Shown here: positions 39,545 to 51,154 of the stretch, in pieces
How positions within the stretch are numbered: position 1 is the stretch's first letter
Layout of the letters: every line of letters begins with the position of its first letter
Assembly: GCA_023055505.1 (NCBI GenBank)
Contig: JALIRH010000001.1
Coordinates: forward strand, 14,418,967-14,482,966
Length of the DNA: 64,000 nt
Origin: Callipepla californica brunnescens
Taxonomy: Eukaryota; Chordata; Aves; Galliformes; Odontophoridae
Direction: 5' to 3'
The notes under the pieces: model-generated
What the model saw: the letters and a program-made list of their open reading frames with translations, nothing else
What the model was told of the DNA's origin: nothing
Databases searched by the model: none
Position numbers and translations under genes: made by a program

Positions 39545-40134
39545 TCTGGTGGATGACAGGTTGGCTATGAGCCAGCAGTGTGCCCTGGTGGCCAAGAAGG
39601 ACAATGGGGTCCTGAGGTGCATTAAAAAGAGTGCGGCCAGCAGGTCAATGGAGGTGATCTCTGGGCTCCCTGGTACAAAAAAGGCAGGGATCCCCTTGAA
39701 TGAGTTCAGCAGAGGGATACAAAGATGATAAAGGACATGGAACACCTCTCTTATGAGGAGAAGCTGAGAGACCTGGGTCTGTTCAGCCTTAAGAAAAGAA
39801 GACTCAGAGGGGATCTGATCTGCATCTATAAATATCTAAGGAGCGGGAGGCAAAGGGACAAGTCCGGACTCTTTTCAGCTGTGTGTGGTGATAGGACGAG
39901 AGGAAATGGCCACAAACTGAAGCAGAGGAAGTTCCACACAAATGTGCATGGGAAGTTTTTCACAGTGCAGTGACGGAGCACTGTAGCTGCACAGAGAAGA
40001 GGTGGAGTCTCCTTCTTTGGAGGAGTTCGAGACCTGCCTGGACCCCTACCTGTGCAACCTGGTCTAGGGAGCTGCTTTGCCAGGGAGTTGAACTAGATGA
40101 TCTCTAGAGGTCCCTTCCAACCCCTACAATTCTG
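39545..40134 (+). mobile_element. CR1 LINE, 5'-truncated, with internal deletion
   Basis: Plus-strand CR1 starting inside ORF2 (MSQQCA-type block, here encoding the equivalent of ATSQQCALVAKK) near 39550. A gap at about 39657-39662 removes roughly 50 bases that are present in the 33.9 kb copy (the block reading toward HLE-C-QFWAP). The frame 39725-39973 (82 codons) keeps the CR1 C-terminal motif MEHLSYEEKLRDLGLFSLKK. The 3' end at about 40133 is CCCCTACAATTCTG, the subfamily type of the 33.9 and 59.7 kb copies. It faces the 33.9 kb copy in inverted orientation and is identical to it for 146 bases (39701-39846). Confidence 0.92.
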
Positions 40135-42270
40135 TATTTGTTGTGTATTTTATTTATAAGTAGGAAAATGATGTACACTGTTTCTAGTACAAAAATAGAA
40201 CTTTATATGTTACTAAGAAGTTATTGGAAAATCCACCATTCAAAATATGACCTATATCAGAGCCTTTCTGTTATCTCACTGTTGCAGTTGAGCACTCTGC
40301 CAAATGTCAGTGGACACCTTTTGCATCCCATTCTTTTAATTCAATTGCAGTAACAGCAACAAGATCATTTGGAAAGACAATTCTGCTTAGAGTGTATACT
40401 GTTCAGGACTCACTTTTGACAAGGAAGATAACATCTTGTATAGTGACTAAAAACAAAATCCATCTTATGACTAAGTCTGACATCTTCATCTTTTCACATA
40501 TCAACCAGAGTACTGCAATCAAAGTCTGGAGCAGATGTGTCTGTAGGCCTATGCTGAAATGTATCAAATCATATGGTATGCATTACATCAAAAGAGGATT
40601 GAAATTTAAGAAACTAGAAACACATTCAGAAATAGGACAATTTTCCTCCTCATCTTTATTACTCCTTTGCAGAATCTGTGCCCTGATTACTATTAGCTAT
40701 TGGCATCACAGGAGGTAAGTTATCCTGCCAAGGATCTTCTAACTGCTCTTGGAAATGTAAAGGTGGCAGCTAAACCAGTGGCCTTTTACTCAGTGTTCAT
40801 CATTTTGAATGGTGGACTTGGATGCAGCCCAGATTGCTGGATCTCTTTTCATAACCCACACTCAACCTGGAAATTTCTGCTTTTTTCCATTATACAAGGA
40901 ATGTTCACAACAAGTTGGCTGCCTCATATAAAATCCAGATATTTCAGATACTCAATAACAAACATGCGGGAAATTAAGACAGCTGTGTGGAAAGCATAAC
41001 TTGTTCTGTCAAATGAGAAGAAGGTTACAGACAGCTGGTGACACCCCTTTCTTTTTCTCAGGACACAGTGTTCAGCAGTGAGGAGCAACATATCACACAG
41101 TGAGAGATGGCCACCACAAACTTCAAAGTGATGAAATATGAAATACATATGCTCTTCAATGAATCTGTATGAGAAACAGAAAATAGCGTCATCCATTTTC
41201 TTAATAGCACACTTTCTATCTCAAAGACTGGCAAAGCAAAGAGAAACATTTCTGTAAAAGGAAGTGCTATGTCCACATGTGCCATCTGTCAGCATCTGTC
41301 AGTGAATCCCGAAGAGGGCAAATGTGGTGCAGTTTCAACAATTTTCTGTTTTAGAACACTGAACAAAGAGTATGTTAGCATCCCTCCTCTGTTGAGAAGA
41401 TATGTTCAAATGGATATCTTCCCACTGTTTATTTTAAAACAGTGAAAAAATATGAGAGAAAATCAACGTTGACAGCTGCCCTGCACTAATGATGTGATAT
41501 AATTTAACCTGTTTAGGTATGAAAAACATACCCTTACTATCACCACTAGGCTTCTTTGATAATGAAAATATATACAGATGGTGTAATCATCATTAGACAG
41601 ACACTGAGTTATATCAACATACAGACATTGTCTTTTCTTTCATTGCAATTCCTTAGCAATAAGGAGTTGTGGGAGTCATTATAAAAATTATATCCCCTAT
41701 AAAATAACATGTGAGCAATTCTTAGTCAATTTAGAGCCTGTCATCTAACTGCTACTGTGTGATGGGGAAATAGGTGAACTGTTTTTTAATCCAAAAAAAG
41801 ACCAGTACAATTAAGTGAGGTGTCCAGGGTCACTTGAGCAATCTGGGGCATAATGACAGAATCAACTAAAAAGCTTTGAATCCCAAGCTTCACAAGATAA
41901 TAAAAAAATAGAAATAAAAGACATTTCCAGTTTATTAATCATATTTCCAGTGTATTTAGGGAAGACATTACGACAATGAAAAATTTTGCAAGCATCAAGA
42001 ATAAGAAACATCCCAAGAAGTGAGAAGTGTTCAGAAGACACTGCTATTGCTGTTATAGATAATGATATTGCAGCTGATCCTGGTGCTGCTGAGTGGGGTG
42101 TAATGTCAGTTCTGGATGAGGAGCTACACTGCAGCAAAAATTCTGATCATGAATCCCGTGATACCATATCAGCATTTAACAGTTCTGACTTTCACACCTA
42201 GGAGACAACTGACTAAAATGCCAAGCAAAGAATTGGTGAAAATCGTTCAAAAGTATATTCAATACTCAAG

Positions 42271-42300
<30 letters not shown>
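42271..42300 (+). repeat. Poly-A tract, 30 A
   Basis: Uninterrupted run of 30 A. Unlike most poly-A runs here it follows about 300 bp of less AT-rich, frame-containing sequence, so a retroposed transcript tail is possible. I see no matching target-site duplication, so a simple repeat is equally likely. Confidence 0.9.
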
Positions 42301-42302
<2 letters not shown>

Positions 42303-44506
42303 TTGCTTATTATTAGCTAGTGATCAAATGATCAAATACAGAAAGACATGAAAAGGTTACTTTAATCTGTAGAGAAAGACTAATACCTCACTAAGCTAGA
42401 TTTTGGTTTTGCTTAATAGCAGGTTTGCTTTGGCACATCTGCCACAGTTTTTACTGAAAGAATCAAGCCATGAGTAAAGCATTTAGAAGTGTTGACAGAA
42501 CTGCTTCTGTTTTGTTTTCATTTGAACAGAAAAATAATCATAGCATTATTATATCCAAACAATCTATGACTAAATTATGGCTAATGAAGACTTCACTCTT
42601 CCTGGTATGAGGATGAAGAGATGCCATGCAGTCCCCAATTCCCTTGTAGTCACCTCTGCAGTAACGAAGGATATCTCCATTCTTTTTTGAGCTATTGATA
42701 TTGCCAACTTAATACTTTTTTGCTCAGCTTCCCAATCTTTTTGGATCAGTTTTATCCTTGAAATATTTTTCTCCCATTTTTAAATGTTATCATTACTGTT
42801 AATAAATATTTCCATAGCACTGGTGCATTAGGAAACTAACCCGCTCCACGTGCTTTGCACAAATGCACAGAAAGAGTAGTGTGGTACTTGTGATTATTCA
42901 GACAATTCATAACAAATAGCTGTGTGTGCAGACTAAATTTCTGACAGTTTTTGACTGCTGTGATATAATGGATTGATTTTTGTGCATTTTAACAACAAAA
43001 TATTGTTTAATAAACTAGAATGAAGCCAAATAAGGAGCAAGTCTAGTTTTGTTGAGTTTTTTTTCTTAAGCAAATCCTTTGCAGTTCACCTTTAAACTAA
43101 GGGTCACCAGGTGAGAACATGTGTTTGAAAGCCCTTGAACTACTTACAGAGTTCATCTATCCATATTATTCATATGTCTTTGATGATTATAAATCAAAAA
43201 AATCACTGAAATATTTCTAGTCTTTCACACCAGCAGGTATCCAGAGAGCACCGTCTTTTATTTACTGACCATGTTAAAAACAGAACACTTTTTTCTTATT
43301 TTTTAATAATATGCTGTCTGACCAGCTCAGAGAGAACTCTAATAATGTCTCAGTCCAACCATGGGTCTCATTATGTTGGTAGAAACTGTCATGCAACTGT
43401 GAATGTGCAATAAGTGTAGAGGCAGAAAAATATGAAAAGCATTCTACTTTCAGATGCTGCACAAAGCTATTTATTCCTACCACACTGAATGAACCAAAAA
43501 TCGAGGAGAGAAAATGAGGACTTTACTTCATGGCCTTCTAAATTTAAACAAAGAGACGTTTTAAGGATACATCTTACAGCAGAAAATGAGGACTGTTACA
43601 CAGTGCAAGATCTGCATTTAGCTTTTTTATGTTCCATACATTTTTAAGCATGGTGGCTCATGAATTTCAGTGGAATTTCTCTTTAAAAATCAGTGCTATG
43701 ACATGATCCAAGTATCAGTTTAGAGATTATAAAAATTATTCATAAACAATGTGATTCTGACCCGTATCTATCACCCTTACTGTGGGCATCTTCCTCTGAA
43801 TATGGTTTCATGAAATATGCTCTAACAATAGTACAATTGTATCTCTGGATTTCAAACTTGAAGAACAGGAAATTTTTGCTTACATTAAATCTTGTGTAGT
43901 GGTGTATGCAAAATATGCTCTAAGCAATTCTTGGGTTTGAAAACAAATAGCTGCAGGGCATGACAAAATGGAGAACTCAAACCTGATGGAGAACACTGAC
44001 GCAAAGCACAAAGAACTTATTATAGGATGTATCTTCATAATCTTGAGTCCAGCCTTCCTACTTGAAAGCATGAAAACATCTCTGAAACAAAATGAAATGA
44101 GAGGTAAGTCACCCATTTGCTCTCTGTCTGTGCCACATCACTGCTGCTTTTGGCATGACATTTCTTACAGGATGAGACACAGTGAAGAAGAAAGAGAATT
44201 GGTGAAATGTCTTTCACTTCATTAACATACCTGTCAACAACCAGCAGATCCACCTCTATTGACAGTCTCTTCCTTTGCAGTTCTGTTTGGCTCACCACAT
44301 AAGCATGAATTTCTTTCCTAAGGTAAGTACTGCAGTAAAATCAGCACCTTTATATCTGCTCACACAAGGATCAATGATTTAAAAAGCTTTCACCCAGAGA
44401 AGCACTGTCTGCAGTGAGACAGGGTTTTGTTAATTGTCCTCATCCAAACAATAACAAAAAACAAGTTGTTCAGATCGAACATATATGCAATTATATTCAT
44501 TGCAAG

Positions 44507-44524
44507 AAAAAAAAAAAAAAAAAA
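44507..44524 (+). repeat. Poly-A tract
   Basis: Eighteen consecutive A. No recognised retroposon body upstream. Confidence 0.85.
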
Positions 44525-44994
44525 GGAGAAGAGTTCTATTTCATTTCAAGAAGTACAAAACATTAAATTCAAAACCTGATAGTTTGAACACATCTACAAA
44601 AAGGTAAAGTAAAGAAAAGACTAGATTCACATCTGTTCCAGGGAATAGTTATTTGAATTAATATCCCAGTTGGTGGGAAAATCACCCAAGCTGTGAAAGA
44701 CCTTTCTTCTGACTACAAGATACGATCCAGACTGCTCACCTGCCAGGAAAACATCCTGACCAGCATGCCACAGCAAAGCTCTGGGGGATGACAAGGGACT
44801 AGGGCCAAGCCAGCCCCATGGCACCGCTCCACTTTGTATTCATGGCAGCAGAAACTGGAGCCCAGGAATTCCACCTCTACACAAAGCTTCCCATCCACAA
44901 GGCTGGAAAACCCTTCTTTCACAGCTTTGCTCAATGAATATTTAGGTACCCCATGCAAACTGGAAGAGCTTTCCCCAGAGGGATGTTTGTTCCA

Positions 44995-45270
44995 GCATCT
45001 TTCCGAATCAGACAGAGAGCAGGTTTGGACAGGGGTCTTCTGCCACTCAGGAGAGCATCTTAACCACTGCACTATTAGGTGTTCAAGTGTGGAGCTCCTG
45101 AAATCCCTCCTGGGGGAGCAGTGGCACTTGCCATAGTGTATTTAAATATTAATTGAGCAAGAGAGTGTGAATGACTCTTTAAGCCTGACTAGCAGTCGAG
45201 GCACTCTCCTGGGACGTGGGAGCTGTGATTTCAGATCCCCTTAGGCGGAGCAAGGAATTGATGCCAAAGC
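44995..45270. repeat. Degenerate inverted repeat with tRNA-like arms
   Basis: Left arm 45003-45080 read on the minus strand and right arm 45168-45260 read on the plus strand resemble each other. Each has a tRNA A-box-like stretch (TAGTGCAGTGGTTAAG in the left arm), then a shared CTCTCCTG core, then a weak B-box-like stretch. The arms are separated by about 90 bp of AT-rich DNA. I recognise this as a type of old interspersed repeat found in bird and reptile DNA whose arms read like a tRNA gene followed by its mirror. I cannot name the family, and it could be an old non-autonomous DNA transposon with tRNA-like inverted ends. It is too degenerate to be a functional tRNA gene. Confidence 0.4.
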
Positions 45271-45486
45271 TCCCCTGGCTGTGTTTCTGTTTTTTCCAGC
45301 CTGAATCCAGCACAAGATCACTAAGTAACTCCAAGCTGCCTTGCTTGGTGAATTCATTGTTCACCATAAAATCTTAGTCCCAATTATAATCCACTCCAAT
45401 TCTGCTCTCCTGAAATGTCAAAGGTGTTGATATGTGGCACCCCACTCTCTTATGGCTATTTATGCCTCTTCACTTTTGACATATTA

Positions 45487-46014
45487 CATGGGCTGATCCG
45501 AAAGTAATGCCTCCCATTTTATTATCTTGGCCCATGACATTAGAGGCAGGCGTTGGTGGCAATTCAGTAGAGGCTGAACCTTCCTATCAATATCGCATTA
45601 CATTTCGTTTCTATGTGACAGATGGCAGCAGAGGGGCAGTCTGACAAAGAGGGGTCTGACATGGAAGTGTGTATGAAGAAAAGATGTGTCACTAAATTCC
45701 TCCATGTGAAAAAATTGCACCTGATGACATACACTGATGCATGCTAAATATTTCTGGGGACAAGTGAATGTGAGCATAGTGAGGTGGTGGGTTGTGCATT
45801 TTAGCAGCGGCAGCAGCACAATGGTTCGCCTCCACTGGTGCAGCATGCAGGCTCTTGTTCATCAAAGGTGAAAATGAATAGCTAATGATGGTGACTATGT
45901 TCAAAAATAGCATTTTGTAGCTGGGACTTTGCTCTACTAAATAACGTTATTGTGTTCTTTCTATCTGATGTAGTTTCCATGGAAGTAATAGAAAGCATCA
46001 CTTTCAGAATGACC
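45487..46014 (+). mobile_element. Internally deleted mariner (Galluhop-like)
   Basis: A 528-bp element between TA dinucleotides (45485-45486 and 46015-46016), as expected for Tc1/mariner insertion. The left end CATGGGCTGATCCGAAAG and following AGTAATGCCTCC are the terminal inverted repeat of chicken mariner-type elements, and the right end (near 45994-46014) is its diverged complement. The transposase start is visible at 45661 (MEVCMKKRCVTKFLH), followed within about 30 codons by a stop and frameshifts. The central part is missing. After about 45815 the sequence jumps to the last codons and 3' UTR of the family (45830-45990), so the catalytic DDE/D region is absent. It is a non-autonomous fossil. 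A full-length element of this family is about 1.2-1.3 kb (from memory). Confidence 0.88.
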
Positions 46015-47721
46015 TATTTTTTCAGAGGAAAGAGCGTGCTTTCCCATTATTTTTACATGGAAAGTGATTAGAGAACAGGTCAAGCACTCTGTTTATTTTG
46101 AGTGGGAATTTCACACTGCCATAATGCTAATGCTATAGAAATGGTGTCTGAGATTGCAAATGTGAAGTGCAGGGCCAGTGGCTACAGGTAAGGCAAAAGT
46201 TTGGGAGTCTTGAGGAATGAGCTGGGGAATGTTCCAAGGCCTTTTAGCATCCTTTGAAGGGAAAGTCAATATAGGAATGCACGGTAGAAGCGATGTGGGC
46301 AGAAGCTTTGAGTCTGTTCATGTCTGTGATTATTCCACATCTGAAGGAGACTGCTGCACATCTGTTATTCCACCACAAGAGTGGAATCTTTGATGAATTT
46401 GCCTGCACCTAACACGCTGAGGGAAGGTTTCACTGCGTAGAAAAGGATTTTCTTGCCAATCTGTGCATCCTTTTGGAAACTAACTGGGGCCAACACAGAT
46501 GTGGTGAGCAACATAAATCCCTGTTTGGAACATAAGAGGTTCCAGAAGAGCATCATTTTTCTACTGCTGGCAAGAAGCCATAAACTCATTTATACTATTT
46601 TCTGAGATCTACTAAAGGACAATAAACATCTCAATGTATTTGCTATTCTAATGCAATTAAGTGATTAGGAAAAAAAAAAAAAAAAGGTGATGCCATAAAC
46701 AATTGCAAGAACAGTGAGAACTTACCAATAAAGCAAAGTAAAAAACATAGAATTTGCATGAGTTAAAGGAATTGACAGTGTGATCTATGTTCTGGAGTAT
46801 TAATCCAACTGAAGGTAGCAGGGAGCAGATATTTTGGTGGCTTACATGAAATGAGGTATTCTCAAATGTCCTTAGCAGTGTATTTTTAGATCTCTTTATG
46901 CTCCCAGGATAACTTCAATGAAGCGCACTATCTGAGGCGGACCTATGAAGTTAAGATTGAGGTGCAGCAGTCTGACAAACCGAATAGCATGATGTGTTCC
47001 TGTCTTTTGTTTGTTTGTTCTTTGTACCAGTAGACCAATATGTTTTCTAGGGCTCTCAGTCTTTCCATCTACCATTATTATAGTATCATATATACCGTGA
47101 ATAAAGAAGTAAGAGTTCATTGCTACAGTTTGGTTCCTTAGCCCTAATAACAAAAATTAGAGTGTGTTTTTCTATTAGAAGTGCAATTGTGCAAATAGAC
47201 ACATTGCTTTTGTGCTCTGACACCAAAAAATAACAAAACCAAAAAGTGCTGCTCAAAGCAAAAAATATATAAAAAAGGCATTCATATTTGTGCATAAATG
47301 AGTATTTCAGTTTCTCCTTAATTTATTCTTCCTTGAGAAACACATTTGCTACAGATTGATAGTTATTATCTTATTTAGAAGTAATTTTTGAGGCACGCAC
47401 ATTACCATGTTTGCAATCAAATATTTGACATTTCAAAGCAAATTATTTGAATTATTTTATATTTTTTCCTCCCTTTTAAGCTTAAACTCTTAACTGAAGA
47501 GAATCTGAATCATGTCTTGTCCTCAATGTTTCATTTTGTGTTGAATATTTTGTCAACAGATTAAAATTAAGAATATTTATTTATCACTAATTTTTTGTCT
47601 ACTTATGTCTCACTCCTTCATCCATGAAGTGATATTACTATGCTTTATTTATCTTCTGAAGATTACACGTATGCAGATATTAAGAATATTGCAAAACAGT
47701 AAATAGTAAATTATAAAAATA
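46015..47721. other. Unique DNA between two mini-mariners
   Basis: No exon or further transposon recognised. Contains a poly-A tract at 46670-46685. Open frames below 90 codons are chance. Confidence 0.55.
46670..46685 (+). repeat. Poly-A tract
   Basis: Sixteen A residues. Simple repeat. Confidence 0.85.
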
Positions 47722-48194
47722 CATAGGCCCCTCTGAAAGTAATACTATTTATTTCCATATAAACTACAACAGATATTAAGAGCACAATAACAATATTTAA
47801 TAGAGAAAAATCGTTGGTCACAAAATAGTATTTTTTCAACATAGTCACCATTATTTGCCAATTCACACAGATGAGCTGATGGAGATGCTCTTCATTTTGT
47901 GGCGTCACAGTTGCATGGCTGCAGTGTGGGTTCTCTTTCATGACAGTGTTACCACTGACAAAATACACCACCCCTTGCCTCACCATGCTCACATCCACTG
48001 TTTGGTTTCCAGAACCTTTCAGCAAGCAATGATGAATGCCAATGAGTGCAATTATTTCCTCTTGAAGAAATTCAGTGACACACCTTTGCTTCATAAGCAT
48101 TTCCATGTCTCCACTGCCATACCACCAACATCTATCTGGTGTCTCACAAGCTGACATCATGAAATAGGAGGCATTAGTTTCGGAGCGCCCCTCG
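47722..48194 (-). mobile_element. Internally deleted mariner (Galluhop-like), fully open frame
   Basis: A 473-bp element between TA dinucleotides (47720-47721, 48195-48196), oriented opposite to the copy at 45.5 kb. The right end on the plus strand, ATTAGTTTCGGAGCGCCCCT, is the complement of the family's 5' inverted repeat, and the left end (47722-47760) is its partner. On the minus strand the transposase N-terminus is visible from 48106 (MEMLMKQRCVTEFLQEE, then QTVDVSMVRQ and TPQNEEHLHQLI). This is the DNA-binding part and is followed by a jump to the family's 3' end, which removes the catalytic DDE/D domain. One minus-strand ORF (48214-47711, 167 codons) runs through both inverted repeats without a stop. 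It cannot encode an active transposase. Whether the open frame means anything is addressed in findings. Confidence 0.88.
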
Positions 48195-48983
48195 TACATA
48201 TGGTATTTCTCCATGTTCCAGAGTCAACAGACACATGTGGGAACATGGAGAAAGTGTTAATTTGTGATCACAGTCTTGCATTCTAAAGTGAGTTCCAAAA
48301 AAACAACAACAAAGTTTACCAAATATGCTATATGTTATATGATAATGTCCCTAATGACACACAACCCTGGAGCAATCTATGCACACAAACTTGCATCAGA
48401 GAAAAAAATATATCAGTTTGTTTGTTTGTTTCTCATCACTATGGTACGATAAACTATTACCTCCTCTCCAAGGTATATGTCCAAGGAATACACAGAAAAG
48501 GTCAGCCTGAATTTCAAGAGTTAGAAATTAGATTACACCCATGAGTTAATTGTTAGGTCTTTGTGTTTTTAATGCATTTTTCAATACGTACTAATCTGTC
48601 CACTGATCCCTCAGAAGGATGATGCCATTCTGTGAATGAAATTAGCTTGTTGAGAAGCATGTATTGGAAGATCATTTCTTGACTTTGACTGAACAGCTCT
48701 CCTAAAAGGAAGGGTTAGCAAGTAAAAATTCAGTATGGTTGGAAGAGGTCTTTAACAAATGAGCTACCTCCTACTCTTGTGTAAAATAGCAATCATATAC
48801 AAATGCCACTTATGCTTTTTTTATTAGTGCAACAGTTTATGATACTAGCACAGTTTGCTGATAGCGGCATTATCAATAACTTTATATACAGGCCAAAGAT
48901 TGTGAGAGTATAGGCACAGACAGAGAAAAAGGAGGGAAGGAAAAGAGGAAAAGTAAAACGGATGACAAAGACTGTTTAATAGG

Positions 48984-49001
48984 AAAAAAAAAAAAAAAAA
49001 A
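48984..49001 (+). repeat. Poly-A tract
   Basis: Eighteen A residues. Simple repeat. Confidence 0.85.
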
Positions 49002-51042
49002 GCCACAGTTCCAAGGAAAAATCTGTAGAAGTGTGCATATACACATAGGCACTGCCTGTGCAGCTCTTCAAAAGGCTCTGGGCTTTAAAAAGTATATATT
49101 TGGGTAATACTGTCTTCCTATTGTGTCTGAACAGCAATTTCACATACAATGTGTAGAGAATATACACTAATACGAGAGAGTTTATATTTAACCCACTTTT
49201 CAAGTTACCTAATATTTTGTCAATCATTTTATAAGTTTTAGCTTAGGGATAAATTTGAAGCTGGCTTTTCCCTGGTGGAACTCCAACAATAGAGAAATAT
49301 ATACTGAAGGGAAAGAGAAACTGGGATATTGAGCAAGCCTAACAGAAATTTCATTTTGTACTTAATAATTACTTTTTACAGATCTCTTTGACTTGAAAGC
49401 TTTTATATCTCAGAGTTTTAACACTAAGCTATGATGCTGAAAATCTAGAGATTTTTCCCTTGTTTCACATTCTGAAATATACATATGGTTTGTTTTCTGC
49501 AATGAGACAGTAGTTTTGATTTTAAACAGCAATAGCCTATCTGCCGAATCTTAGCATAAGGTTCAGCAGGTAAAAGCTACTTCAAGTTAACTTGTTAAAC
49601 TCACTATTGTTACAGTAAGTAGGAAACAGCTAATTTGTATATAAACAGAAACCTCATGTTTTGTTATATATCTATGGCAACTTCCACAAATGACTCATCG
49701 ATGACTTTTTTTTATTTTATGACTCAGACATATTACTGTTCACCCTATTCCTTCTCACAGCCTCGAGTACAGTATCTCCTCTTCCTAAAGGAATTCAAAC
49801 CACTTTCTCAGGTCTGAAGGTACACATCCAGCTGCCCATTAAAAGTTTCCAACAAAAGGAAAACGATTGTTCTCACTAGGTGTGGACACTACTTCTAAGC
49901 TCTGAGTTTAACTCTATGTACTGGGAGTGTGATGTTGAGGTCTATCACATGATGACAAGACCTATTTTCTATTCAAAGTAGCAAAATGACTACAGTCTGT
50001 GACAAGGAGATAAGTATATCCATGTAAGGTTATTTCCAAGTGGATCAATTCTCCAGTCCATATTAAACCCTTCCAGATTTCTCCCCAGCAGCTGGCTGTT
50101 TGCCAGGGCTTGGATGCAGCTCTGGTGTGCAGAATGCTGAGTATTCCCAGGTGCTAGTGTATTTTTATGCCTTTGTCCTTATTTACAGTTTTTCTTGAGG
50201 TTGCTTTGAAATGTGAACAATCATGGTACAGCATGCTACGAAGTTCTTTCCACTTCCAGCAATCGTTTCATGTTGCCTTGAGTCAAGTCATCTTTAAATG
50301 AGAAAATATGAGGATGAGCACTAATAAATTTCACAAGGAAAGAAATTGCATGAAATTAATTATTTCAGCATACCAAAAGCTGTGTGAGCAATCACAAGGC
50401 AAGATTAAGAACTTACAGCCATGAGTATCTCCATCCTCCTAAAACTCCTTGACAATGGTTACTAATGTAGTACTACTTACAGTGTTATAGCTCTCCTTTA
50501 CTCCAGCACTGCTGTTATAACACCTGGAACGCTTCGCTACCATGGTGTAATAAAGAGGGATAAAATGATGCATTAAAGGTCCCTGGTGAAAATCCTATTC
50601 CAAATTTTTCAATTTGGAGTAGTCTGTACAAAAATGCAATACCAGGAGTTTAGTGGTCATAAAGCATCACAGGCGCTTGGCTTTGAGTTTCAGTCAACTT
50701 TCCAAAAGCCAAAATAAAACCAGAAAAAAATATAGCAAAGCATTCAACTTTCTTTTATAAGGAAAGAATAAAGGAATAAAAAGGGTGCAAACATAGGGTA
50801 GCAGCCACATTACTCTTCAATTTTAACCAGCATCACTCACATGTGACTATCAGCATCTATCTGGTGCAAGGAACTGCTCAGTGTTTGGTAAAACAACATT
50901 GCTCCATGAGGCAAAGGGCACTCTGTGGAGCAAAGAAAGCTCAAATAAAGATCTAGAAAAGAACTCAAGAGATTTGGAGTTTTAGAGAATTCTCTCCTAA
51001 ATGTGAAATTCTAATTGTTCACAATAACTCCTGAGTTTGGTG

Positions 51043-51072
51043 GTTTTTTTTTGTTTTTTTTGTTTTTTTTTT
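51043..51072 (+). repeat. T-rich tract
   Basis: Three runs of 8-10 T separated by single G. It may equally be an A-rich tract of the opposite strand. Confidence 0.85.
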
Positions 51073-51129
51073 CAGATTAAAGACAAAAATCCTCACTTTA
51101 GTTTATATCCGTTCTTCAATGCTTTTCTT

Positions 51130-51154
51130 AAAATAAATAAATAAATAAATAAAT
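51130..51154 (+). repeat. (AAAT)n microsatellite
   Basis: About six tandem AAAT units. Confidence 0.9.

Larger units (their letters stand above)
40135..44990. other. Unique DNA, no gene recognised
   Basis: No recognised gene. Two consecutive plus ORFs (40392-40718 and 40700-40999) show no domain. A 71-codon plus ORF at 41986-42201 with an acidic, coding-like composition lies upstream of a 30-base poly-A tract (see findings). Other poly-A tracts lie at 44507. Confidence 0.5.

Noticed and set aside
40392..40999. Two consecutive overlapping plus-strand ORFs (108 and 99 codons)
   Set aside because: Different frames, no domain in either, and no evidence that they belong to one gene.
45598..45913. 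Minus-strand ORFs inside the 45.5 kb mini-mariner
   Set aside because: They are shadows of the plus-strand transposon remnant.
47855..48154. 99-codon plus-strand ORF inside the second mini-mariner
   Set aside because: Antisense to the recognisable transposase N-terminus, so a shadow frame.
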